Shown in pieces: positions 32,225 to 46,436 of a DNA stretch of 64,000 bases; position 1 is the first letter of the stretch, and each line of letters begins with the position of its first letter. The DNA comes from Apirhabdus apintestini. Lineage in GTDB: Bacteria; Pseudomonadota; Gammaproteobacteria; Enterobacterales; Enterobacteriaceae. The stretch covers positions 2,666,001 through 2,730,000 of the forward strand of contig CP138906.1 of NCBI GenBank assembly GCA_033977085.1. Reading direction: 5' to 3'. A model generated the notes under the pieces. It saw only the letters and a program-made list of their open reading frames with translations, did not search any database and was not told where the DNA came from. The position numbers and the translations under genes are program-made.

Positions 32225-34573
32225 ATGAATCCTGAGCGTTCTGAACGCATTGAAATCCCCGTGTTGCCTTTGCGCGACGTGGTGGTTTATCCGCACATGG
32301 TCATTCCGTTGTTTGTTGGCCGGGAAAAATCCATCCGCTGCCTGGAAGCTGCGATGGACCATGATAAAAAATCATGCTGGTGGCGCAGAAAGAGGCTTCG
32401 ACGGATGAGCCAGGTGTTAATGACCTTTTTCCGTGGGGACGGTTGCCTCTATCCTGCAAATGTTAAAACTCCCTGATGGAACCGTTAAAGTTCTGGTTGA
32501 GGGGTTACAGCGTGCGCGCATTACTACTCTTGCTGATAACGGCGAACATTTCTCTGCTCAGGCAGAATATCTGGACTCGCCCGAGATAGAAGAGCGTGAG
32601 CAGGAAGTGCTGGTGCGCACGGCGATTAGTCAGTTTGAAGGTTATATCAAACTGAATAAAAAATTCCGCCGGAAGTGCTGACCTCGTTAAACAGCATTGA
32701 CGAGCCTGCTCGCCTTGCAGACACCATCGCTGCACATATGCCGTTAAAGCTGGCTGACAAGCAATCCGTTCTGGAAATGTCGGACGTCAACGAACGCCTG
32801 GAATATCTGATGGCGATGATGGAGTCCGAGATAGATCTTCTGCAGGTAGAAAAACGCATTCGTAATCGCGTGAAAAAGCAGATGGAAAAATCGCAGCGTG
32901 AGTACTATCTGAATGAGCAAATGAAGGCGATTCAGAAAGAACTCGGCGAAATGGACGATGCGCCGGATGAAAACGAAGCGCTGAAGCGTAAAATAGACGC
33001 GGCGAAAATGCCGAAAGAAGCGAAAGAGAAAGCAGAGGCCGAGCTGCAGAAGCTGAAAATGATGTCGCCAATGTCAGCGGAAGCGACAGTAGTACGTGGC
33101 TATATCGAATGGATGATCCAGGTACCATGGAATGCGCGCAGTAAAGTTAAAAAGATCTGCGCCAGGCTCAGGAAATTCTGGATACCGATCATTACGGCCT
33201 GGAACGCGTTAAAGATCGCATTCTGGAGTACCTCGCCGTTCAGAGCAGGATGAACAAAATTAAAGGGCCAATTCTTTGTCTGGTTGGGCCGCCAGGGTTG
33301 GTAAAACGTCTTTGGGTCAGTCTATAGCGCGGGCAACGGGGCGTAAATACGTGCGTATGGCTCTCGGTGGAGTGCGCGATGAGGCGGAAATTCGCGGGCA
33401 TCGTCGTACTTATATCGGTTCCATGCCAGGAAAACTTATCCAGAAAATGGCAAAAGTTGGGGTACGAAACCCGCTCTTCCTGTTAGATGAAATTGATAAA
33501 ATGTCATCTGACATGCGCGGCGATCCGGCCTCGGCGTTGCTTGAAGTGCTCGATCCTGAACAGAACGTCGCGTTTAACGATCACTATCTTGAGGTCGATT
33601 ATGACCTAAGCGATGTCATGTTTGTCGCGACCTCTAACTCAATGAATATTCCTGCGCCGTTACTGGATCGTATGGAGGTTATCCGGCTCTCCGGCTATAC
33701 CGAAGACGAAAAGTTAAATATTGCTAAGCAGCACCTGTTAACGAAGCAAATCGAACGTAATGCGCTGAAAAAGGCGAACTGACGGTAGAAGATAGTGCGA
33801 TTGTTGGCATTATTCGCTATTACACGCGTGAAGCCGGTGTGCGTGCGCTCGAACGTGAAATATCTAAGCTGTGCCGTAAAGCCGTGAAACAGTTGCTGAT
33901 GGATAAGTCTCTGAAACATATCACCATAAATGGCGATAATCTGCATGACTATCTTGGCGTACAGCGCTTTGACTATGGGCGTGCGGAAAGCGAAAACCGC
34001 ATAGGCCAAGTGACGGGGCTCGCTTGGACAGAGGTGGGTGGCGATCTACTGACTATTGAAACCGCCTGTGTACCGGGTAAAGGTAAGCTTACTTACACCG
34101 GTTCATTGGGTGAAGTTATGCAGGAGTCCATTCAGGCTGCGTTGACCGTGGTGCGCGCGCGGGCAGATAAACTGGGGATTAATTCAGATTTTTATGAGAA
34201 GCGTGACATCCACGTTCACGTTCCCGAAGGCGCTACGCCGAAAGACGGTCCGAGCGCCGGGATTGCAATGTGCACCGCACTGGTTTCCTGCCTGACCGGC
34301 AACCCGGTACGCTCAGACGTAGCGATGACCGGGGAAATAACGCTGCGCGGGCAGGTGCTTCCCATTGGGGGACTGAAAGAAAAGCTGTTGGCGGCGCACC
34401 GGGGCGGTATCAAAACGGTGCTTATTCCAGATGAGAATAAGCGCGATTTGGAAGAAATTCCGGATAACGTGATTGCCGATCTTGATATTCATCCGGTTAA
34501 ACGCATTGAAGAAGTACTCGCACTGGCGCTGGAAAATGCCCCACACGGGATAGAGGTCGTTACGGCAAAATAG
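32225..34573 (+). CDS. lon: ATP-dependent protease Lon
   Basis: Lon degrades misfolded and regulatory proteins. The order is an N-terminal LON domain (IPVLPLRDVVVYPHMVIPLF), helical region, AAA+ module (ALGGVRDEAEIRGHRRTYIG, FLLDEIDKM) and a Ser-Lys protease domain with Ser in PKDGPSAGIAM and Lys in GGLKEKLLAAHRGG. Six one-base losses occur near 32370, 32430, 32665, 33155, 33294 and 33773. Four are A-runs, one is at CCAGG (GCCAGGGTTGG), one is a lost A near CTTTTTCCG. Restoring all six gives exactly 784 residues, the E. coli length. This arithmetic argues for sequencing error rather than decay. Confidence 0.94.
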
Positions 34574-34606
34574 TGACCTGACGCAAAGAGAGGCATTAAA
34601 AAATGG

Positions 34607-34640
34607 GCTGGTAAGTGAATTCTCACTTGCCAGCTTTTTT
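34607..34640 (+). terminator. Terminator after lon
   Basis: A 12-bp imperfect stem (GCTGGTAAGTGA with TCTCACTTGCCAGC) is followed by six T. It is 34 bases past the lon stop. Confidence 0.85.
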
Positions 34641-34792
34641 GACTAGCTAACTTAATGACGTCTGACTTATTTTCAGACTAAGGCCTGCTATGACGGGAGT
34701 TGTAAGGGCATTGCAGGCCTGATATAACTGCTGCGCGGTCGCGTTTTGATGGATTTGGGCGCGATATCAATAAGAATAAGAGGAAGAGAATA

Positions 34793-35065
34793 GTGAATAA
34801 ATCTCAACTGATAGACAAAATTGCCGCAGGCGCTGATATCTCCAAAGCTGCGGCTGGCCGTGCGTTGGACGCTCTGATTGCGTCAGTGGCCGAGTCTCTG
34901 AAAGCTGGTGATGACGTGGCGCTGGTAGGGTTTGGCACCTTTGCTGTGCGCGAACGCGCCGCACGTACAGGCCGTAACCCGCAAACCGGGAAAGAAATTA
35001 AAATCGCTGCGGCGAAAGTTCCGGCTTTCCGGGCAGGTAAATCTTTAAAAGACGCGGTCAATTAA
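34793..35065 (+). CDS. hupB: DNA-binding protein HU-beta
   Basis: This 90-residue nucleoid protein bends DNA as an HU heterodimer or homodimer. The arm region VGFGTFAVRERAARTGRNPQ and the end AFRAGKSLKDAVN are diagnostic. The start is GTG at 34793, with AAGAGGAAGAG upstream. The frame is intact. It sits between lon and ppiD as in E. coli. Confidence 0.97.
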   Translation: MNKSQLIDKIAAGADISKAAAGRALDALIASVAESLKAGDDVALVGFGTFAVRERAARTGRNPQTGKEIKIAAAKVPAFRAGKSLKDAVN

Positions 35066-35335
35066 ATGGAGGTTTGCCAACAGGCAAGCGCATTTTCGGG
35101 GTCGCAGGTAAGGGCGCATCAGTGGATGTGCCTTTTTCTTGGTAAAACGCCCGCTTTGGGCTGACAATTACCCGGTTTTCTTGTCACAATAAGACTTTAT
35201 GCGCGGTGCTGACGTTTGGCTGCGTGGGATACCCTGTTATACCCAGAACTATCGGTCTAAGACTGGCCGTCATTTGCTTTACAGAGGCTGTACCGATGGA
35301 CGTGGGGAGACATTACAGCGGAGTGTTGTTACACC

Positions 35336-37212
35336 ATGATGGACAATTTGCGCGCGGCGGCTAATCACGCCGTGCTAAAGGTTATACTGGCCTTAATTAT
35401 CCTGTCGTTTGTGCTGACAGGCGTTGGCAACTACCTGATTGGCGGGAGCAGTAGCTACGCCGCGAAAGTCAATGGACAGGAAATTAGCCGCGGACAGTAC
35501 GAAAATGCCGTGACGAATGAACGCAATCGGATGCAGAGCCAGTTAGGTGAGCGCTATTCTGAGCTGGCTGCCAATGCGGGCTATATGAAGGAAATGCGTC
35601 GCCAGGTATTGCAAAAAATGGTTGATGAGGCGCTGCTCGATCAGTATGCGCAACACCTTAAACTGGGCGTCAGCGATGCGCAGGTGCGGGCAGCCATTTT
35701 CAAGGAACTGGCGTTTCAGAGCGATGGGCATTTCGATAACGCTCGTTACAATGGCATCCTAAGCCGTATGGGCATTACGCCTGACCAATATGCAGAATCA
35801 CTGCGCAAACAGCTTACAACGCAGCAGGTTATAGAAGCCGTGGCTAATACGGATTTTATGCTGCCAGGTGAAGCGGATTCGTTAGCGGCGCTGGTGTCCC
35901 AGCAGCGTATCGCGCGCCAGGCAATACTGGATGTCGGAAAGCTTGCAAATAAGCAGCAGGCCAGCGACGCTGAAATTAACGCTTTCTATAAAAATAATGC
36001 TGCGAGATTTATGTCTCCGGAGCAGTATCGTATCAGCTATATCAAGCTGGATGCGGCAGCGATGCAGCACCCTGCTTCTGATGCAGAAATTCAGACTTAT
36101 TACGATCAAAATCGCGGGCAATTTACCCAGCCGGCGCAATATCGCTATAGCGTTATTCAGTCGAAGACAGAGGCTGATGCTCAGGCCGCGCTGGATGCGC
36201 TTAATAAAGGCCAAAATTTTGCCGGCCTGGCGAAAGAGAAATCCACCGATATTATCTCTGCGCGTAAAGGCGGTGACATGGGCTGGCTTGATGCATCAAC
36301 GCTGCCGGATGAGTTAAAAAATGCCGGGCTAAAGAGAAAGGGCAGATTTCCGGGGTGCTGAAATCTTCTGTCGGTTACCTGATCGTTCGACTTGACGACC
36401 TCAAGGCCGAGCAGGTGAAGCCGCTGGCTGAGGTACGTAACGCTATTGCTGATAAAGTGAAGCAGGAAAAAGCTCTTGATGCTTATTACGCGCTCCAGCA
36501 AAAGGTAAGCGATGCGGCAAGTAACGATAATGAATCATTAGCCGGGGCTGAGAAAGCCGCAGGCGTGAAGGCCGTGCAGTCCGCATGGTTTAGCCGCGAT
36601 ACTCTCCCAGCAGAGCTTAACTTCAAACCTGTAACTGATGCCATTTTTGGCGGCTCATTGCTTGGCGAGAACGGTACGCCTGGGAGTAATTCAGACATTA
36701 TTACCGTCGATGGCGATCGCGCGTTTGTACTGCGCACTACGGATCATAAGCCGGAAGCGATAAAGCCTTTAGACGACGTGCGTGATGAAGTGATTACGCA
36801 GGTAAAACATCAGAAGGCAGAAAAACAGGCGAAGATTGACGCAGATAAGCTGCTGGCATCCCTGAATAAAGGCGAAGGTGAGGCTGCGGTGATGAAAAAT
36901 GCCGGGATAAGCTTCAGCGCTGCTAAAACGCTAAGCCGGGCGGATCAGGACTCGGCGGTACAGCGCGTATTCGCATTGCCGCTTCCTGCAAAAGGGAAAG
37001 CAAGCTATGGCAGCAGCGTTGATGCTAAGGGCAATATTATTCTGCTTGCGTTAGATGAAGTACGCAGCGGCAGTATGCCAGAGGCGCAGAAAAAGACGCT
37101 GATACAGGGAATGACCCAAAATAATGCGCAAATAACCTTTGAAGCCTTGATGGATTCATTGCGGAAAGAGGCCAAAATTAAATTGGGTGATGTTGTCAGC
37201 GAGCAGCAATAA
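35336..37212 (+). CDS. ppiD: Periplasmic folding chaperone PpiD (parvulin-like)
   Basis: PpiD is anchored by one N-terminal TM (KVILALIILSFVLTGVGNYLI) and works near the SecYEG exit on newly translocated proteins. A SurA-like N-domain is followed by a parvulin domain (YSVIQSKTEADAQAALDALN .. GGDMGWLD). The frame breaks near 36333 on an A-run one base short, restoring LKEKGQISGVLKSSVG. The repaired length is 625 residues (E. coli 623). The terminator at 37254 ends the unit. Confidence 0.94.
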
Positions 37213-37253
37213 CGCGTATCAGCTCGCAAGCTAATGCAAATAGTATGTCATTT

Positions 37254-37278
37254 CAAAGGCCGCCCTGCGCGGCCTTTT
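37254..37278 (+). terminator. Terminator after ppiD
   Basis: AAAGGCCGC and GCGGCCTTTT pair around a short loop. It lies about 42 bases after the ppiD stop. Confidence 0.8.
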
Positions 37279-37646
37279 CCATCCTCTGAATCTGGTCTTT
37301 GAGCGCTTTCAGTGAAGGTTTTATTCTGTACTGGCTGTTTACAACCAGGGAGAATACAGCATGAATAATCATCTTTTACCGACTATATGGATAATGGCAG
37401 CGCTATTTAGCGGGGCTACGACGGCAACTGCTGCCCCGCAGCGGCGCCGTCAAAAGTAGCGCCTCAGGCATCGGAGGCCGCGCATGCCGCTACTAAAAAT
37501 GCAAATACTCAGGATGAAACCCACGAGCGTGTCAGTATTAATACCGCCACGGCCGATGAACTGGCACACATGCTAAATTGTCAACAACGGGTAAAAAGTG
37601 ATCCACTTACCGTCACCACCAACGGTCTAATATTGATCCACCTTGC

Positions 37647-38425
37647 TTACTCAGGATTAGCTTCCGCTATAACCCCGGCCTTTCGTTTCTGCTTCAGTCG
37701 ATAGCTCTCTCCTTTTATCTGGACTACGTGTGAGTGATGTAAGATCCGGTCCAGCATTGCCGATGTCAGGGCTGCATCACCCGCGAACGTCTGGTCCCAC
37801 TGCCCGAACGGCAGGTTAGAGGTCAGGATCATCGCGCTCTTTTCGTAACGTTTGGCAATGACCTGGAAGAACAGCTTTGCCTCTTCCTGGCTGAACGGCA
37901 GATAGCCTATTTCGTCGATGATGAGCAGTTTGGGGGCCATGACACCGCGATTGAGTGTCGTTTTGTAACGCCCCTGACGCTGGGAAGTCGACAGCTGTAA
38001 CAGCAGGTCCGCTGCTGTTGTGAAGCGAACCTTGATGCCCGCCCGTACTGCCTCGTAGCCCATGGCTATCGCCAGATGTGTTTTCCCCACGCCCGAGGGG
38101 CCCAGCAACACGATGTTTTCGTTACGTTCGATGAAGCTCAGGGAACGCAGCGACTGGATTTGCTTCTGAGGTGCGCCGGTGGCGAAGGTGAAGTCGTATT
38201 CCTCGAACGTCTTCACCGCCGGGAAGGCTGCCATCCGCGTGTACATCGCCTGTTTACGCTGATGCCGGGCCAGTTTCTCCTCATGTAGCAGGTGCTCCAG
38301 GAAGTCCATATAGCTCCATTCCTGATCCACTGCCTGTTGCGACAGTGCCGGCGCCGCGCCGATAAGGCTGTCCAGCTGGAGCTGTTCAGCAAGCACCATC
38401 AGCCGTTGATGTTGTAGTTCGACCA

Positions 38426-38429
<4 letters not shown>
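37647..38429 (-). CDS. istB: IstB ATP-binding transposition helper, IS copy 2 (intact)
   Basis: This 260-residue AAA+ helper has Walker A GPSGVGKTHLAIAMG and Walker B LLIIDEIGYLPF. It is the only unbroken istB of the four and serves as reference for the errors in the others. It overlaps istA by ATGA. Confidence 0.95.
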
Positions 38430-39447
<1,018 letters not shown>

Positions 39448-39774
39448 AAGCTCCCCTGTATTCAGAGGAGCAGATTAACCCTGGATCAGTTTTCAACCGC
39501 TGGGGTGGATCAGTTTTGCACCGTTGGTAACACTAAATGGCGTAGGTGAGAAAAAAGCGCAGGCGATAGTCAGTTACCGTGAAACTAATGGTCCTTTCAA
39601 ACATTTGGACGATCTGCGAGTGGTACCCGGCCTTGGAAATGCGCTGGTAGAACGGAATCTCTCCCGAATTAAGCTTTAAGGCAAATCCAGGGAGTTTTAG
39701 TTATTCTTTGCTACGCTTAGAGGTCATACCAGTTTGGGCGACCTCTATTTATCCTTGTCATACAGGAGATGCGG

Positions 39775-40176
39775 ATGCAATCAAAAATAAAAGTTCGGGG
39801 ATATCACCTGGATGTTTACCAGCATGTAAACAACGCGCGCTATCTGGAGTTTCTGGAAGAAGCACGATGGGAATCGCTGGAAACCCAGGCCGTTTTTCAA
39901 TGGATGCTTACAAACCATATCGCTTTTGTTGTAGTCAATATAAATATCAATTATCGCCTACCCGCCCGCTTAGGTGACTCGCTTTTGATAAACAGTAGGC
40001 TTGAGAGAATCGGCGGTAAAAGCGGTGTTGTAAGTCAAATTATTACCAGAGATTCTGATGGTGCCGTTGTCGCTGATGCCCGGGTTACTTTTGTATGTTG
40101 CAATACACAAACTCAGCAAGTGCTGCCTATTGAAGGGGAGCTTCGCCAGCGTTTTGAACAGATGATTACACCTTAA
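39775..40176 (+). CDS. fadM: Hot-dog acyl-CoA thioesterase FadM
   Basis: FadM (YbaW) hydrolyses long-chain acyl-CoA thioesters, including unusual beta-oxidation intermediates. The hot-dog motif YQHVNNARYLEFLEEARW carries the catalytic Asp/Asn region. The ATG at 39775 (MQSKIKVRGYHLDVY) follows an AGGAGATGCGG ribosome site and gives 133 residues (E. coli 132). The frame is intact. It now lies between IS copies 2 and 3. Confidence 0.95.
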   Translation: MQSKIKVRGYHLDVYQHVNNARYLEFLEEARWESLETQAVFQWMLTNHIAFVVVNININYRLPARLGDSLLINSRLERIGGKSGVVSQIITRDSDGAVVADARVTFVCCNTQTQQVLPIEGELRQRFEQMITP

Positions 40177-40646
40177 TTGTGATGCGTAAAAAATATGCCC
40201 GCATCCTGTATGTCGTCGAGCAATTCACCGCTTATGGGTCCGGTGTGCCAAGGGTTTGATGCTGCTTAACTTTTCCGGCTACTGGCAGAGTACATTGCCT
40301 GCGTCAGGATAATATAAGACGTAATTTATACAGCACTCCGAGTCATCTCGGCTGTTTCTAATCTGAACGTTACATCAAAAAAATGTGGTACGGCCTGTAA
40401 GTTATAAACGTCGTGCCGGAGCTTATTGCGAGGCACCAAAAGAAAGATGCAAAACATAAATAATGTTGGGCCCATAAAGGGATAGACTTCACCATTTACC
40501 CGGCTGGCATAAAAATTCACATTCAGTAGCTTGCGAAAACCGCTGCTCTGCGATTTGCAGGCGCGGTTATAGCTCCGGTTGTGCGGGCTATTATTAATGG
40601 CAAAACCCGATAAGTGTTGTTTATCGGGTTTCGTCTTTAAACAGCT
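40177..40646. other. Intergenic region fadM - queC
   Basis: These 470 bases separate convergent genes. The queC terminator is at the right end. A 64-codon leftward frame at 40326-40520 has no ribosome site or family resemblance, and I do not call it. Confidence 0.5.
40602..40632 (-). terminator. Terminator after queC
   Basis: AAACCCGATAA and TTATCGGGTTT form an 11-bp stem on a 7-base loop, with T-rich sequence following on both strands. It lies 15 bases past the queC stop. Confidence 0.8.
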
Positions 40647-41342
40647 TCAGGGGAGATTCGCTTTTTGCTTTAGTTGCGCCATAACGCCGCTCTTGTCTGC
40701 AAGATAGCCCTGAAGGCCGTTAGCGCGCAAATGGCAGGCCGCGCACTCACCACAGCCATCGCCTTGAATACCGTTATAGCAGGTGAGTGTTTCATTACGC
40801 ACAAGGTCAAGCTTTTCCCAGTAATCGGCCAACGCCCAGGTTTCCGCTTTGTTGAGCCACATTAAGGGTGTTTCAAAGCGAATATCACGCGCCATGCCGA
40901 GCGAAACCGCGTGGTTCAGCGCTTTCACGAACTCATCCCGGCAGTCGGGATAGCCCGAAAAGTCGGTTTCACATACGCCGGTTATTACTGCTTCGGCCTG
41001 GATTTGCCACGCGTAAATGGCTGCCAGTGTTAAAAACAAAATATTGCGCCCGGGGACGAAAGTACTGGGAATTTCGCTGCTATCAGGATCGTAGTGAGGG
41101 ACAGGAATGCTATCTCGCGTCAGGCTGCTTATAGCCAATTCATTTAGCATTGTGACATCCAGCACTTTATGTGCGCTGGCGCCAAGTTTTTTGGCCAGCT
41201 CCTGAGCGACGTGGATTTCCGCACGGTGACGTTGCCCGTAATCAAATGTAATACAATGAACTTCATCGTAGTGGGCTAAAGCCTGGATTAAACAGGTCGT
41301 TGAGTCCTGACCACCACTAAAAACGACAACCGCGCGCGTCAT
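40647..41342 (-). CDS. queC: 7-cyano-7-deazaguanine synthase
   Basis: QueC makes preQ0 from carboxydeazaguanine with ammonia and ATP, in queuosine synthesis for tRNA. The PP-loop is VVFSGGQDSTTCL and the C-terminal zinc site is CYNGIQGDGCGECAACHLR. At 231 residues it equals E. coli. The frame is intact. Confidence 0.96.
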   Translation of the reverse strand: MTRAVVVFSGGQDSTTCLIQALAHYDEVHCITFDYGQRHRAEIHVAQELAKKLGASAHKVLDVTMLNELAISSLTRDSIPVPHYDPDSSEIPSTFVPGRNILFLTLAAIYAWQIQAEAVITGVCETDFSGYPDCRDEFVKALNHAVSLGMARDIRFETPLMWLNKAETWALADYWEKLDLVRNETLTCYNGIQGDGCGECAACHLRANGLQGYLADKSGVMAQLKQKANLP

Positions 41343-41912
41343 AATCGATACCTTAATAAAAGCGATAACACCTTAAAGGACGCTATGGTAGCGCCAGTTT
41401 TCAATGTCTACCAGCCACTTTCATTTTAGGCACCCTCCGGTGGGGAAGCCAGGCGCGGCTAAAATCAAACCAACCGCGCGGCGTCATGAAAATGCCGTTT
41501 ACGCCGGGCGGTGCACTTATCTGATAACGATAGTGAAATAAAGGCGTCAGAATGGCATCTGACATTAATTGGGTAAATAATTCGCCTAATTTTTCATTGC
41601 GCAGTGCGGCGTCCTGAATTAACTGAATCTTATCCAGAGTATTAATTATTCCCGCATGCTGACAATTGTTAAGCAATTGTGGCCACAGGGAATCGCAGCG
41701 CAGCCACTGCTCAAGCGTATATTCTGCGGCTTCGCCAATAAGCCTGTCTCCCATCACAATATCTGCCTGCCCGGGTAAAGCGCTATCTTCCCAGCTTTTA
41801 CCGTTGTGGAAAATGACCTTCAGGTGGCAGCCGTGGGGAGCAAGTGTCAACAACGGGTAAAAAGTGATCCACTTACCGTCACCACCAACGGTCTAATATT
41901 GATCCACCTTGC

Positions 41913-42692
41913 TTACTCAGGATTAGCTTCCGCTATAACCCCGGCCTTTCGTTTCTGCTTCAGTCGATAGCTCTCTCCTTTTATCTGGACTACGTGTGAG
42001 TGATGTAAGATCCGGTCCAGCATTGCCGATGTCAGGGCTGCATCACCCGCGAACGTCTGGTCCCACTGCCCGAACGGCAGGTTAGAGGTCAGGATCATCG
42101 CGCTCTTTTCGTAACGTTTGGCAATGACCTGGAAGAACAGCTTTGCCTCTTCCTGGCTGAACGGCAGATAGCCTATTTCGTCGATGATGAGCAGTTTGGG
42201 GGCCATGACACCGCGATTGAGTGTCGTTTTGTAACGCCCCTGACGCTGGGAAGTCGACAGCTGTAACAGCAGGTCCGCTGCTGTTGTGAAGCGAACCTTG
42301 ATGCCCGCCCGTACTGCCTCGTAGCCCATGGCTATCGCCAGATGTGTTTTCCCCACGCCCGAGGGGCCCAGCAACACGATGTTTTCGTTACGTTCGATGA
42401 AGCTCAGGGAACGCAGCGACTGGATTTGCTTCTGAGGTGCGCCGGTGGCGAAGGTGAAGTCGTATTCCTCGAACGTCTTCACCGCCGGGAAGGCTGCCAT
42501 CCGCGTGTACATCGCCTGTTTACGCTGATGCCGGGCCAGTTTCTCCTCATGTAGCAGGTGCTCCAGGAAGTCCATATAGCTCCATTCCTGATCCACTGCC
42601 TGTTGCGACAGTGCCGGCGCCGCGCCGATAAGGCTGTCCAGCTGGAGCTCGTTCAGCAAGCACCATCAGCCGTTGATGTTGTAGTTCGACCA

Positions 42693-42696
<4 letters not shown>
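41913..42696 (-). CDS. istB: IstB ATP-binding transposition helper, IS copy 3
   Basis: The 260-residue AAA+ helper is complete except for an extra C near 42650 (CTGGAGCTCGTTC against CTGGAGCTGTTC in copy 2). This displaces the first residues, so only a start inside (LQLDSLIGAAPALSQ) stays in frame. It is probably an artefact at AGCT. Confidence 0.88.
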
Positions 42697-43714
<1,018 letters not shown>

Positions 43715-45282
43715 AAGCTCCCTGTATTCAGAGGAGCAGATTAACCCTGGATCAGTTTTCAACCGCTGGGGTGGATCAGTTTTGCACCGTTGGTAACAGC
43801 AAGCTTCAGGCGTAGTTGTTCGGCCATTGAATGAAGCTCTATGGGTAGGTGATACGCGAGCGTAAGCTCGGGCGGCAGCGTTGGTGGTTCTGCATATGTA
43901 AATGCGGGAATGGGCCAGCCGGGGAGAATATGGTTGCCGGGGACAATAAGTGAGGGATTCACGGGAAGTTCATCAAGAATAACATGGTGAATCAGAGCAA
44001 TAAGCCATTCTGCCTGCTGCCGTAAGAGCCTGCCATTTTGCCGGACCGCTAAATAGCAAAATCCCAGGCTAATGCTGCCATCTACCGGGCGAGCCTCATG
44101 CAGTTGACTATGTTGCCCAATGGCGATTTGAACCGGATGACTGCAACTGGTACCCAGATCGTGATCGAACAGATCCGGGGTTATCCAGTATTCAATTGTG
44201 CGCAATAGCGGGTGCTGTAAATGGTAACGATCGTGGCTATCAAGCCGCACTAACTTGTGATTAAAGAGCACCAACTGAAAGGGACCGCAGCCCTGCAAAG
44301 CCTGTTTGGGATGCGGCAGACGACTACAGTAGCTGGCTAGCCGGTAAGGGAGCCAATAATCCGGGTAATTAAGCTCAAAGGTCAGGCACAGCGTATGCGA
44401 CGAGGTAATCTTTTTACGCTGGCATACAGGCGGCGCATCGCGGGCAGAGTAAGTAATTGTTCAAATCGCTCAACAAGTTGTTCAACGCTAACGGCTTCAC
44501 CGCTGTGCCAGAATAACGCAGGACGTAAAAGAAATGCCAACAGAGGCCGCTCTTTGATACCTGCCAGTGGTGTGCCATATCGGCGACGGGGAGCCCGCTA
44601 TTGTCGTCAAAGCGTACAAGACCGGAGAAAATCTGGCAGGCCAAATGCTGCTCGGCCCGGCCAGGCAGAAAGCCAGGCGTAAGTGGCTCCAGCGCCCGAT
44701 AATAAGGGATTCTTAGCGTAGGGGCATCGTTATGCCAGCGGCCTCCCAATAAGGGTGTAATAACGTGGTGCAATTGCTCAGGAGTAATTTGCATAAGCCG
44801 CAGCGCCTCCTGGGGGCGGTGTTTCTCAAGAGCGGTTTCAAGTAATGACGCGCGCAGCGCGTCGGGAGCATGATGAAAAATCAGCAGCCCGCGTTTTCCC
44901 CGGCCAGCGCTGGCTTTCCAGCCCAGCCAGCCGGCTTCTTCAAGCTGGCGTAGCAAAGTGCGAATATGCCGCTCGCTGCAAAAGCAGCGTTCGGCCAGTT
45001 GAGGGACGCTTACCCGCTGCGGAGCGCCGAGGGATGCCTGCCAGAGCCGTTGAAACTGGTTCAGGCGATTTAACTGACGCATTGCAACTCCCTGTTTTCT
45101 TTAAAATCGCTAGTATTGGTTACTCTTTTCACGTCTGCCAGCGCTGAGGTGGCCTATTAAGTAGCATACCTCACAAATACGGAACAATTTTTCCAAAACT
45201 ATTCAGTATTACTTCCGTATATTTCAGGCAATACTGGGGCCACCTAACGTATGCGCAAAAGTAACAGTAATAAGGGGGATGC

Positions 45283-46127
45283 GTGGCAAAACTGGCTGCA
45301 TTTGATATGGACGGGACGCTACTGATGCCAAATCATCAGTTGGGTGCAGAAACGCTGAACACATTAAAGCGCTTGCAGGATGGCGGCATAGTTCTGGCTT
45401 TTGCTACCGGTCGGCATCATATTGAGATGCGGCATATTGCAGCGGCAATCGATCTAAAAGCCTACCTGATAACCGGTAACGGTACGCGCGTGCATGATAT
45501 TAATGATAAGGCTATCTGGCGGCGCGATCTTCCGCCTGGAATTGTAGAGCACGTACTGCATGGTCACTGGGACACGCGTGCGAGCCTGCATATTTTTAAC
45601 GATAAAGGATGGTTTACCCAGCATGACGATCCCGCGCTTTTAAACGCTCATGCGTTCAGCGGCTTTAACTATCAGCTTACCGACCTGCGTCGTTTGCCCG
45701 CGTGGGGGTAGCAAAAATTTGTTTTTGTGGAGAGCACGCGGACTTACGCCAATTGCGCGTTCAACTCAACGAGGTACTGGACGATAGCGCGCATGCCTGC
45801 TTTTCTGCGCCGGGCTGCCTCGAAATACTGCCGGCTGATTGCCACAAAGGCGCGGCCCTGGCGGCGCTATGCGACCATCTTTCTCTGTCGCTGGATGAGT
45901 GTATGGCATTCGGTGATGCAATGAACGATCGAGAGATGTTATCCGGCGTAGGGCACGGTTTAATTATGGGCAACGCCATGCCTGAATTAAGAGCCAGTTT
46001 GCCGCATTTGCCCGTCATCGGGCACTGCCAGCGCCAGGCGGTTTCTCACTATTTAACACATTGGCTGGATACACCACACCTTACTTATTCCCCGAATGAT
46101 GAGGCTTTACAGCCAGCCGGGCCATAA
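45283..46127 (+). CDS. cof: HAD-family phosphatase Cof
   Basis: Cof hydrolyses HMP-PP and other phosphorylated metabolites. HAD motif I is AAFDMDGTLLMPN and motif IV GDAMNDREMLSG. The GTG at 45283 is the start (VAKLAAFDMDG), with AAGGGGGAT upstream. The frame breaks near 45705 in a G-run one short (GCGTGGGGGTAG); repair reads PAWGVAKICFCGEHADL. The restored length is 281 residues (E. coli 272). It is divergent from ybaE. Confidence 0.92.
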
Positions 46128-46145
46128 TAGATGCCCGGCTTTTTT
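46115..46145 (+). terminator. Terminator after cof
   Basis: AGCCGGGC and GCCCGGCT form an 8-bp stem around a 10-base loop that contains the cof stop codon; five T follow. Confidence 0.85.
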
Positions 46146-46436
46146 GCCCCTGTCAAAATATTTATTCTCTGGGGCACCAGAGAAAGCCCCGATAAAACGC
46201 CGAATACAAAGGGCTTTGCTAAACGTTTTCTCGCACTCAATTTAACTCTCCTGGCCATGAATGGTGCGAGGAGTAAATAGCTTATGAAGACGCTGCGCTG
46301 ATTTACGGCGATGCTATTACTTCTCAGCCATTACGTGTAAAGCTCATAAATGGGTTAGTCCCCAAAATACAAAAAGGATTGCTATTGCCTCTCTTTCTCC
46401 CCATCATTGGAGAAAATATTTCTCCAGGTGGCGGCA
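46128..46436 (+). other. Intergenic region cof - decR
   Basis: About 310 bases with the cof terminator at the left. The remainder should hold the decR promoter; I see no clear boxes. No gene is supported. Confidence 0.45.

Noticed and set aside
40326..40520. A 64-codon leftward gene between fadM and queC
   Set aside because: No ribosome site, no family resemblance, and it lies in an untranslated interval before a terminator.
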